Assembly: GCF_000600335.2 (NCBI RefSeq)
Contig: NZ_KK088604.1
Span: forward strand, 1-64,000
Source of the DNA: Rubellimicrobium mesophilum DSM 19309
Lineage (GTDB): Bacteria > Pseudomonadota > Alphaproteobacteria > Rhodobacterales > Rhodobacteraceae
Direction: 5' to 3'
DNA: 64,000 nucleotides
The notes below the pieces were generated by a model, which saw only the letters and a program-made list of their open reading frames with translations, was not told where the DNA came from and searched no databases. How positions within the stretch are numbered: the stretch's first letter is position 1; every line of letters begins with the position of its first letter. Positions 1 to 6,174 of this stretch are shown one piece after another. Made by a program: the position numbers and the translations under genes.

Positions 1-249
1 CCGGGCCTTCTGGAAACGGCTGACGGGCTATCACGCCCGAAGTCGGATCGAAGCCCAGATGCTCCGCCTCAAAGCCTTTGGGGACCGCATCGCCTCACGC
101 GACCCCGACCGCCAAGCCGCCGAGATCCACACCCGCATCGCCCTGATGAACCGCTTTTCAGCCCTGGGCAGGGCGGAGATCGTGCGCGCCGTCTGAACCG
201 AAGGGGAAAGGGCCAAGCTCGGCCTCAGACCGAGTTATGCAACAACGCC
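1..249 (+). mobile_element. Right end of an IS5-like insertion sequence (left part outside window)
   Basis: The window opens inside an insertion sequence. After the transposase stop at 196 there is a short non-coding tail that ends in GTTATGCAACAACGCC (about 234-249). This closely resembles the terminal inverted repeat of many IS5-family elements, which typically end ...TGCAACAAAGCC. The next bases belong to the Roadblock-type gene, so I place the element's edge at about 249. The left terminal repeat and any target duplication are outside the window, so the exact boundary is inferred. Confidence 0.7.
2..196 (+). CDS. IS5-family transposase, C-terminal fragment
   Basis: The last 64 codons of a DDE transposase are visible, in frame from base 2 to the TGA at 194-196. 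The segment WKRLTGYHARSRIEAQM followed by RIALMNRFSALG matches the C-terminal part of IS5-family transposases, where the Y-(2)-R-(3)-E region carries the catalytic glutamate (in SRIEAQM). The N-terminal part lies upstream of the window. It would catalyse cut-and-paste transposition of its own element. Whether the full gene is intact cannot be seen. Confidence 0.8.
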   Translation, partial: RAFWKRLTGYHARSRIEAQMLRLKAFGDRIASRDPDRQAAEIHTRIALMNRFSALGRAEIVRAV

Positions 250-545
250 TTCCCGATCCTCTTCTCGAGGACAAGATACAGGAACACCTCAGGCATCTTC
301 TCGAGCGGGCGGATCAGGTGGATCTGCTTGCCCATGCCGATCAGGATCTCCTCGACGCGCTCATTGGACCCGAGCAGCTCCATGGCCTGAAGCTTGGCCT
401 TGACCACCTGGGTGTTAAGAGCGGCGGCGGCTTCCATGTCGATCTGGCCACCCCCTTCCGACGCGATCATGAGCCCCGAGTCGCTGTCCACGAGGCAGGC
501 CCCGACAAAGCCCTCGATGTCATTGGCGGCGGAGAGATCGGCCAT
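225..545 (-). CDS. Roadblock/LC7-like small protein, 3' end replaced by IS sequence
   Basis: This 106-residue protein has the look of a bacterial Roadblock/LC7 domain: an N-terminal helix (DLSAANDIEGFVGACLVD), the strand pair DSGLMIASEGGG, a long middle helix rich in alanine (MEAAAALNTQVVKAKLQAME), then strands ending in VFLYLVLEKR. Such proteins often regulate small GTPases or act in polarity and motility modules, but no GTPase neighbour is visible. The last seven codons (ALLHNSV and stop) are encoded by the terminal repeat of the adjacent IS5-like element, so the native C-terminus has been cut and replaced. The domain core is nearly complete and might still fold. There is no strong ribosome site before the ATG. 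Confidence 0.6.
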   Translation of the reverse strand: MADLSAANDIEGFVGACLVDSDSGLMIASEGGGQIDMEAAAALNTQVVKAKLQAMELLGSNERVEEILIGMGKQIHLIRPLEKMPEVFLYLVLEKRIGKALLHNSV

Positions 546-958
546 GTCTGCGTCCCGCTTTGGTGCTGGAGTGGCGGAGCCATCGTGCCCCGATCGGAGA
601 CAATCTGCTCCGACCCTGGGGCAAAAGTTGGGCGAAAGCTACCTGGCTTCGGCCCTCGACGTCAGGAGCGTCGGAGCGCAGGCCCGCGCGGGACCAGGGC
701 GGCCGTCTCGAGTAAAGGAGAGGGTCCCAGCAACGGCCCGCGTCGTCGCCACCCGTTCGAGCGTGGCGCGAAGCCGCGAGGCGTAAAGCCCCGCCTTGCC
801 GCCCTAGCGGCAGGTCAACAGGCCGAGCGGCGTGAGGCGGGCCGGGTCACCGCCCTGGTGGAATGGGACACCGTCGGCATGGCTCAACCGCATTCCGGTC
901 ATCCTTTCGGACGGATTGGGCGCTCAGGTCTCGCTTCGAAAGACCCAAGGACGACGAC
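546..958. other. Intergenic stretch without a recognisable gene
   Basis: About 410 bases between the Roadblock-like gene and the next small gene. Open frames crossing it on both strands have arginine/proline-rich, shadow-like composition and no ribosome sites. I see no RNA gene, terminator or IS end here. It could be the degenerate remainder of a lost gene. Confidence 0.5.
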
Positions 959-1213
959 ATGGCCTACCGCCCCCTGAACCGCGCCCGGCTTCTCGAGATC
1001 GCCCCCTCCGATCGCCTGGCTTTTCTCGAGGCGGCCAAGCGCGAGATCGACGCGGACATCGTGCGGCTCCAGACGGGCAAGATGCGGATCTGGAGTGGCC
1101 GCTCCCGGCGCTACCACCTCCAGCTCCTCTTCTCGCGCCGGCAGAAGCTCGCAGCCCTGGCCCAAGAGGCTGGATATGGCGACTGGACCCTCGAGCCCAC
1201 CGAGACGATGTGA
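959..1213 (+). CDS. Hypothetical small protein, 84 aa
   Basis: The start is the ATG at 959, preceded by AAGGA seven bases upstream; an in-frame GTG/ATG further upstream would add an arginine-rich extension without a ribosome site. The product (MAYRPLNRARLLEIAPSDRL...) is basic and helical, with the repeated pattern LARLL..F..KREID..RL, and lacks a signal peptide or membrane segment. I do not recognise a family. It lies in the mobile segment between the Roadblock-like gene and two orphan genes on the opposite strand. Nothing about function can be inferred beyond likely soluble and cytoplasmic. Confidence 0.5.
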   Translation: MAYRPLNRARLLEIAPSDRLAFLEAAKREIDADIVRLQTGKMRIWSGRSRRYHLQLLFSRRQKLAALAQEAGYGDWTLEPTETM

Positions 1214-1255
1214 GCTCAACCTGCCCCGCTGTTCGGGAGGATGGGACATGGGCGC

Positions 1256-1435
1256 TTACTGGTCAGCCGCGTCTCCGCGCCGGCTCCAGTCGAGCCGCGC
1301 CAGGTTCAGATCGGGATATCGCTTGGTCGAGTGGCCGCAGTAGGCGCAGTAGATGCGAAAGCGACCGTCCTCGGCCTCATAGCAGACCCCGTCACCCTCC
1401 CTACAGGCCGGACAGGCGTTGTCCCCCGAGGTCAT
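1256..1435 (-). CDS. Small zinc-ribbon protein, 59 aa
   Basis: Starting at the ATG at 1435, with a GAGGAAGA ribosome site just upstream, the product begins MTSGDNACPACREGDGVCYE. It carries two CxxC pairs, CPAC near residue 8 and CAYC near residue 31, the layout of a single zinc ribbon, followed by a short tail (YPDLNLARLDWSRRG). A longer start upstream would overlap the preceding gene without a ribosome site, so I chose the short form. It follows the 79-residue gene at 1458-1697 by about 22 bases on the same strand and probably shares its transcript. Such small zinc ribbons bind nucleic acid or protein; the target is unknown. Confidence 0.55.
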   Translation of the reverse strand: MTSGDNACPACREGDGVCYEAEDGRFRIYCAYCGHSTKRYPDLNLARLDWSRRGDAADQ

Positions 1436-1457
1436 GGCGCGCTGTTCTTCCTCAGCC

Positions 1458-1697
1458 TCACCCCTGGTCACCCCGGTCGGCCCTGCTCGACTGAGCAAGC
1501 GCCGCAATGGCATCCGCGACCCGCTGGGCCGCAACGGACCAGGTCCGCAGCAGTTCGCTTTGATGGGCGGAGTGGGTCTCGTCGGCCTCGTCCTGCCATT
1601 TCCGGGCCATACGACTGGCTTCTGTGCAGGCCTCCTGCAGCGCCTTGATGCGCGCCTCCGCGAGGGCCGCGTCCGTAGCCTTGCTTAGGTCCGTCAC
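1458..1697 (-). CDS. Hypothetical helical protein, 79 aa
   Basis: I take the GTG at 1697 as the start because GGAGG lies seven bases before it; a TTG start at 1718 would add seven residues without a comparable site. The product (MTDLSKATDAALAEARIKAL...) is alanine-rich and predicted almost entirely helical, with a possible coiled coil through EACTEASRMARKWQDEADET and a disordered charged tail. No family recognised. It is the first gene of a two-gene unit with the downstream zinc-ribbon gene and sits in the accessory segment. Confidence 0.5.
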   Translation of the reverse strand: MTDLSKATDAALAEARIKALQEACTEASRMARKWQDEADETHSAHQSELLRTWSVAAQRVADAIAALAQSSRADRGDQG

Positions 1698-1808
1698 CTG
1701 CCTGCCTCCCGTGATCAACCCCAGACCCCCCAGCCCGTGAGCTCCAGCCCTACAAGACGGTACCGGCGGTCACGACATGCGGCCGCCTATCTCGGTGGAG
1801 ACTCAGTT

Positions 1809-3008
1809 TTAGATCAGTAGAATGTCGTGATGCGTCATCGAGGCGTTGGCCTGAAGATCTGCGACAAGCGTGAACCCGCCATGTTTGTCGCCGTTCTTAT
1901 CGAACCAGAGGGTCTTGTCGCTGGTGTCGAAGATGAAGCGCACGTGGCGATCCTCAGCCTGATGATCGTCGCCGATCTGAAAATGGTCACGATCTAGCTT
2001 GCCTTGACGCAGACCGCCTCTGAAGTGCGAAGCGTCAATGACAATCTTGTCATTGTTGCCCCTTACGCTGCCGAAATCGGCGATCGTGTCACCGCTGGAC
2101 CTCTTTGTTGAAAAGATGAATTCATCGTTACCTTTACCGCCAACGAGCCTGTCATCCCCACCTTCGGACACGTCGAGTTTGTCCCGACCTGCCAGACCCT
2201 TGAGGACGTTGTCTCCGGCATTACCGATGAGAGTGTTGGCAAGTTCGTTGCCCCTTCCATCGATGTCGTCTTTCCCGGTGAGCACAAGGTTCTCGATATT
2301 GACAGCGAGCTTATGGGTGATCTCTGCGGTGACCATGTCGGTGCCTTCACCTGGGCGCTCAACCACAGTGTCGCTGCCGTCGGCCAGATAGGTGTCGTCA
2401 CCCGTGCCACCCTCAAGCCAGTCCACTCCCGCTAAGCCAAGCAGCGTGTCATTCCCGGCCTCGCCGACGAGCGTATCGTCGCCGCCGTCGCCCGAGAGCC
2501 AGTCCCCGCCGTCGCCGCCAAAGAGCTGGTCGTCTCCGTCCGACCCGTCCAAATGATCATCTCCACCGTATCCCCGCGCAAGGTCCGCGTCTTCGGACAG
2601 GTAGAATGAGTCGTCGCCGGCGAACGCCGCAGCAACCAGCACGTAGTCGTCAGCAGTCGAATAGGTGTGCATCGCGTTCTGCAGCGAAGCAGCAGAAATT
2701 GAAAAACCGTGAGCCCCCCACCATTCCTCGTAGTCGAAGCCAAACCCGATATGCTGGTAGATAGCATCTACGCTGCCAGCGTACATCTCACCTGTGACGT
2801 CGCTGTATCCTATGAAGTCGCTATAGAGTTCGGTCCACCCTTCGACCCCGAAGATTTCGTAGTAATAATCGAGGCTGTCTGCGTAAATGTCGCCGTCTAT
2901 ACTGAAGAATTCGTTGTCCCAGAAGTCGGTGGAATAAGTTGCCCTGAAAAGCCGGCCCAGATCCAGGGTGTCCATATCGAAAGCAAAATTCGCATAGAGT
3001 TCGGCCAT
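1809..3008 (-). CDS. RTX-type calcium-binding secreted protein, 399 aa
   Basis: The start ATG at 3008 is preceded by GGGAGGGTAG. Residues 1-130 form an aromatic and acidic N-terminal domain (FAFDMDTLDLGRLF, YYYEIFGVEGW) that I do not recognise. Residues about 140-215 contain tandem GGxGxDxLx nonapeptides (GGDGGDWLSGDGGDDTLVG), the parallel beta-roll that binds calcium outside the cell. A peptidase-M10-like serralysin C-terminal segment follows (GKGNDEFIFSTKRSSGDTIADF, then ADLQANASMTHHDILLI). There is no Sec signal; proteins of this type leave by a type I secretion system using the extreme C-terminus. No ABC/MFP transporter is in the window, so its exporter must be elsewhere. The C-terminal 100 residues closely resemble the protein at 3309-4850. 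Codon use is less GC-biased than in the core genes, consistent with transfer. Confidence 0.8.
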   Translation of the reverse strand: MAELYANFAFDMDTLDLGRLFRATYSTDFWDNEFFSIDGDIYADSLDYYYEIFGVEGWTELYSDFIGYSDVTGEMYAGSVDAIYQHIGFGFDYEEWWGAHGFSISAASLQNAMHTYSTADDYVLVAAAFAGDDSFYLSEDADLARGYGGDDHLDGSDGDDQLFGGDGGDWLSGDGGDDTLVGEAGNDTLLGLAGVDWLEGGTGDDTYLADGSDTVVERPGEGTDMVTAEITHKLAVNIENLVLTGKDDIDGRGNELANTLIGNAGDNVLKGLAGRDKLDVSEGGDDRLVGGKGNDEFIFSTKRSSGDTIADFGSVRGNNDKIVIDASHFRGGLRQGKLDRDHFQIGDDHQAEDRHVRFIFDTSDKTLWFDKNGDKHGGFTLVADLQANASMTHHDILLI

Positions 3009-3056
3009 CTACCCTCCCAGCACGGTTACACGGACCGCTGTTCCAACTGCACATGG

Positions 3057-3141
3057 GCCAAGTGACTGCGGTGTAGGCCCGCCCTATGCGCGAGACGCCG
3101 TAGTGGGTTCATTGCTAGTGTGCCAATTGGCTGCGGTCTAG
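3057..3141. repeat. Two imperfect 20-bp direct repeats upstream of the RTX gene
   Basis: GCCAAGTGACTGCGGTGTAG at 3057-3076 recurs as GCCAATTGGCTGCGGTCTAG at 3122-3141, with 16 of 20 positions identical and start-to-start spacing of 65 bases, about six helical turns. They lie 50-135 bases upstream of the RTX gene that starts at 3008 and could be tandem operator sites for it. Function is inference only. Confidence 0.45.
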
Positions 3142-3206
3142 CACTTGCGTCGCCATGCGCCGCTCCTCGGCCCCGCTGGACGATGATAGAACGGGCCGGA
3201 AGCGGC

Positions 3207-3233
3207 GAGCCGCCTTACCCGAAGAGGCGGCTC
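3207..3233. terminator. Hairpin downstream of the second RTX gene (possible terminator)
   Basis: GAGCCGCCT (3207-3215) and AGGCGGCTC (3225-3233) form a perfect 9-bp stem with a 9-base loop, about 75 bases after the stop of the RTX gene on the minus strand. There is no clear T-run after it on that strand, so it may be a weak or factor-dependent terminator or a simple 3' stabilising hairpin. Confidence 0.4.
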
Positions 3234-3308
3234 AGGCCGCTGGCGAGGGCAGATAGCCGCGCTGGCGGAGCCAATCTCGCAGTCCTTGGCAGGTAGCCAG
3301 AAGCCACC

Positions 3309-4850
3309 CTACACCACCAGAATGTCCGCATTGGTGACGCTGGCTCCCGCCTGCAGGTCCGCAACCATGGTGAGCCCGCCGCCAACGTTGCCGTTGCTGT
3401 CGAACCAGAGCGTGGCGTCCGTGGTCCGGAAGATGAAGCGATCGTCGGCATCCCGGGCCAGGTTGTCGGCCCGGATCTGGAAGCGGGAGGCTGAGAGGAT
3501 CCCTGCTGCCAAACCAGCGCCAAAGCCCGCAGCGCTGATGCGGAAGGCGTCGTTGTCCCCGCTCACGTTGTGGAAGTCGGTGATGACGTCGCCCGCCTCG
3601 GTAGGACTCGAGAACACGAACACATCGTTGCCCAGTCCCCCGGTCAAGGTGTCCTTCGCAGCGCCTCCGCTCAGGGTGTCCTGGCCGCCTGAGCCGATCA
3701 GGAGGTCCGAGCCCCCCGCCCCCGCGAGCGTGTTGTTGGCCATGTTGCCGGTCAGGCGGTTCGCAAGAGAGTTCCCGGTGCCGCTCACGGCCGAGCTGCC
3801 GGTCAGCACAAGATTCTCAAGCTGAGCTCCAAGCGTCAGGCTCACCGCCGAGTTCACCTGGTCGGTGCCTCCAGCGGCGAGTTCCACCAGCGTGTCCCCG
3901 GCACCAGTGAGTACATAGGTATCGTTGCCCCCGCCGCCCTCCAAGCGGTCAGCACCGGCCCCGCCATCCAGGATGTCAGCCCCATCGCGGCCATGGAGCG
4001 TGTTGTTGGCCCCATTGCCGACGAGGGTGTCCGCTCCGGAGGAGCCAATGATCGCCTCGAAGCCGGTGTAGACGTCCCCAAGTGCCGTGCCCTTGTTGCG
4101 GGTCGGATCGGTCAGCGAAACGACGACAGCCGGGCCGCCGCCGAAGTCGAGCGTGTCCTGCCCGGCGCCACCATCGAGCACCTCCTTGGCCGTGCCGGGC
4201 TGGGCAAGGTCGACACCGCCGCCAAGGAGGATGCGGCCGTCGACCGTGCCGCCCCGTCCGTCATAAAGGTCGTTGCCCAAGCCGAGCGAGACATCGCCAT
4301 AGATGTAGCCCCGGTTGACGACCTCTTCCCGAGCGTCGAGTGCCTCGTGGACAGCGATGGCGGCCTCTGTTCCATTCACCGTCCCATAGTTGGTGAACAC
4401 CACCGTGTCCGCCACGGACGAGCTGTCCCCCAGGTCGCGGAAGAGCCCCACGAGGTTGCCTGTGACATTGCCGCGGTTCACAAAGGTCGAGGTCGTACCA
4501 TTGCCGCCCATCAGCCGCACGGCCGTGTCATAGCCCATGATGAAGCCGTCGTTCTCGACCGACAGCCCGCCTCCCTGGACGTCGAGACCCCGGGCATACT
4601 CCGGGGCATTCGCACCAATCGTGCCCAGCCCGCCGACCGTGACAGTCGCATTGTCGCCAACGATCCAGGCCCCCGTCCCATAGCCCAGGACCTCGCCGAA
4701 CACGTTGAGGTCGGCATCATTCATCCACATGCCGATGGCAACACTGTCGATGGAGCAGACACCCACGCCCTCAAGAACGTCGATGTCCTCGGTGTAGGTG
4801 CCCAGCACAATGCCTTGGCCATAAAGAGTGTGGTCAACGACGTAGGTCAT
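3309..4850 (-). CDS. RTX-type calcium-binding secreted protein, 513 aa
   Basis: The N-terminal 230 residues are glycine- and asparagine-rich with repeated short strands (GDNATVTVGG, VENDGFIMG, VNRGNVTG, VNRGYIYG). This suggests a beta-solenoid like that of adhesins or polysaccharide lyases. RTX nonapeptides follow at about residues 235-290 and 365-410 (GNGANNTLHGRDGADILDGG, GGSDLLIGSGGQDTLSGG), then a serralysin-like C-terminal part ending ADLQAGASVTNADILVV. No Sec signal peptide, as expected for type I secretion. A GAGG lies about ten bases before the ATG. The C-terminal region parallels the neighbouring RTX protein at 1809-3008 (FDSNGN.GGGLTMVADLQAGAS against FDKNGDKHGGFTLVADLQANAS), so the pair share an export module and calcium roll but carry different N-terminal domains. 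Function is probably adhesion or extracellular binding; no catalytic motif seen. Confidence 0.8.
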   Translation of the reverse strand: MTYVVDHTLYGQGIVLGTYTEDIDVLEGVGVCSIDSVAIGMWMNDADLNVFGEVLGYGTGAWIVGDNATVTVGGLGTIGANAPEYARGLDVQGGGLSVENDGFIMGYDTAVRLMGGNGTTSTFVNRGNVTGNLVGLFRDLGDSSSVADTVVFTNYGTVNGTEAAIAVHEALDAREEVVNRGYIYGDVSLGLGNDLYDGRGGTVDGRILLGGGVDLAQPGTAKEVLDGGAGQDTLDFGGGPAVVVSLTDPTRNKGTALGDVYTGFEAIIGSSGADTLVGNGANNTLHGRDGADILDGGAGADRLEGGGGNDTYVLTGAGDTLVELAAGGTDQVNSAVSLTLGAQLENLVLTGSSAVSGTGNSLANRLTGNMANNTLAGAGGSDLLIGSGGQDTLSGGAAKDTLTGGLGNDVFVFSSPTEAGDVITDFHNVSGDNDAFRISAAGFGAGLAAGILSASRFQIRADNLARDADDRFIFRTTDATLWFDSNGNVGGGLTMVADLQAGASVTNADILVV

Positions 4851-5046
4851 GAAACAGCTGCCTCGAAACGGAATGCCTGGAACACTTGCGATGTGGCACG
4901 GTCAACTGCCCCGGCCAAGGTCAGGGATTCCTGCCCTGTCTCAAGCTCGCGTCTTGGTCGATCAGGTTCTTCAGGATCGCCCTTGGGTGGCCATGGGCAA
5001 CCAGTCGCTTAAGAGGCGGTGAGCGCTGCGCGAGAGGTCCGAGTAC

Positions 5047-5495
5047 CTACCGGAAGTCCCGCGGCTTGATGCGGAGCGCTTCCAGCGAGAGGTCCGGGAT
5101 GAAGATGTCGCGCGACCGCGGCCCGCCAGACCCCGCCCCGCGCCAGCGGTGGGCGTGCTCTCCAGGTCCCCCACCCTGCTCCTCCCCCCTGCCCTGCTGC
5201 GACGCTTCGGCCCCGTCCCGCTCGCCCAAGCTGTCGAGTAGGCCGGACAGATCGTGGAGCCGGCGCGCGACGATGTGGACCACCTCGCCCTCGCGCTGGA
5301 CCTGGCCCTCCACGCCCAGCATCCGCGCGCTGAGCACCTCCCGGCGCTGCGCCTCGACAAGCTGCGGCCAGATCACCAGGTTCGCCACCCCTGTCTCGTC
5401 CTCGATCGTGATAAACACCACGCCGCTGGCCGAGCCAGGCTTCTGGCGCACGAGGACGAGCCGGCGTTGATGATGTGACCGCCCCCCGACGGCAT
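5047..5495 (-). pseudogene. dnaE2: dnaE2 (imuC) 3' fragment, error-prone polymerase remnant
   Basis: The frame encodes the C-terminal OB-fold and tail of the DnaE2 translesion polymerase: LVLVRQKPGSASG, VVFITIEDETGVANLVIWP, then the family's terminal IKPRDFR. Only about 140 of the roughly 1,100 residues remain; the 5' part is gone and sequence from an IS110-like element begins within about 40 bases. There is also a one-base shift at about 5462: the upstream residues GGGHIINAG continue into LVLVRQ only if a C is restored. DnaE2 normally works with ImuA and ImuB in SOS mutagenesis, and neither is present here. The fragment cannot be a functional polymerase. Confidence 0.8.
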
Positions 5496-5538
5496 CGATG
5501 TGCCAGGGTGGGTCTGCGACGATCCACAAGGGGGAGCG

Positions 5539-5706
5539 GTCACGGCGGAGATTACCACGGTCGGGCTCGACCTGGCCAAGAACGTATTCCAGGCGCATGG
5601 AGCCGACGCTTTGGGGCGTGCGGTGCTTCGCAAGAAGCTGCGGCGCGCGCAGGTGCTGGAGTCCAACGCCCCAGGGTTCGCCGGGACACCACTGAAGGCT
5701 TATTGA
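5539..5706 (+). pseudogene. IS110-family transposase, N-terminal fragment
   Basis: The frame reads AEITTVGLDLAKNVFQAHGAD, then GRAVLRKKLRRAQVL, the hallmark N-terminus of IS110/IS1111 DEDD transposases, in which the D of GLDLAK is catalytic. Similarity stops after about 42 codons (near 5664) and the frame ends at 5706 with unrelated residues. The expected start position holds GTC rather than ATG or GTG. The roughly 300 remaining residues, including the C-terminal serine domain, are missing, so this is dead. It abuts the dnaE2 fragment and a third transposase fragment, indicating nested insertions and deletions. Confidence 0.75.
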
Positions 5707-5726
5707 AGCCGATCGGAGGTGTTGAG

Positions 5727-5858
5727 ATGACGGATGGAAAGCACGAAGGAGCCGCGGACGCGGAGACCTCAGGGATCGGAGCGTCTGGGGCTCCGGGCCG
5801 GGAGCGGCGGATCATAGCAGGCAGAAAGGAAGCCGTCGTGCTCGTTCTGTTATCCTAA
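5727..5858 (+). pseudogene. Truncated transposase N-terminus (helix-turn-helix type)
   Basis: A strong ribosome site, GGAGGTG, precedes the ATG at 5727. The first 43 codons (MTDGKHEGAADAETSG..., then RIIAGRKEAVVLVLL) resemble the disordered leader plus the GRKxxVVLRLLRGE start of helix-turn-helix transposase subunits common in alphaproteobacterial IS elements. The frame then stops, just before the HTH would begin. The family (IS3-like or similar) is uncertain. Having an intact translation start without a body suggests a recent truncation close to the tRNA gene that follows. Confidence 0.5.
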
Positions 5859-5936
5859 GGTTATCCTGGAGGACCCCACTCGAGAGACAAGCTTGAGGTC
5901 CGTAGAAAATTATGCAGTCATATGAAATCTTTATAC

Positions 5937-6013
5937 TGGTAGCGGAGGAGGGATTTGAACCCCCGACACACGGATTATGATTCCGCTGCTCTAACCAACT
6001 GAGCTACTCCGCC
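5937..6013 (-). tRNA. tRNA-Met (CAT, elongator type)
   Basis: Reading the minus strand, the gene folds into a full cloverleaf: acceptor GGCGGAG paired with CTCCGCT, D-arm GCTC...GAGC, anticodon stem GCGGA/TCCGT with loop ATCATAA (anticodon CAT), T-arm GGGGG TTCAAAT CCCTC, discriminator A and an encoded CCA at 5937-5939. A fully paired acceptor end and lack of the three G-C pairs in the anticodon stem argue against initiator tRNA; the sequence looks like the elongator methionine tRNA rather than the lysidine-modified Ile2 tRNA. Its 3' end faces the mobile segment at 1-5,930, making it a likely integration site. Confidence 0.93.
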
Positions 6014-6174
6014 ACGGGCCGGGGACTTAAGGTGCGCGAGGCCCGGCGTCAACGGGCAAAGTGGGCACCCATCCTCGCGCGGACCCTCCGCCGGAGGCCG
6101 CCCCGATCCTCGTCGCCCCTTCCGGTCGGCCGCCGTTTCCGCCATGACGGCAGCCGCGGGAGCGGGAGGTCGCC

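Noticed and set aside
5937-6013. Initiator tRNA-fMet or tRNA-Ile2(CAU)
   Set aside because: The acceptor end is fully paired, unlike the initiator; the body sequence resembles the elongator Met tRNA rather than Ile2.
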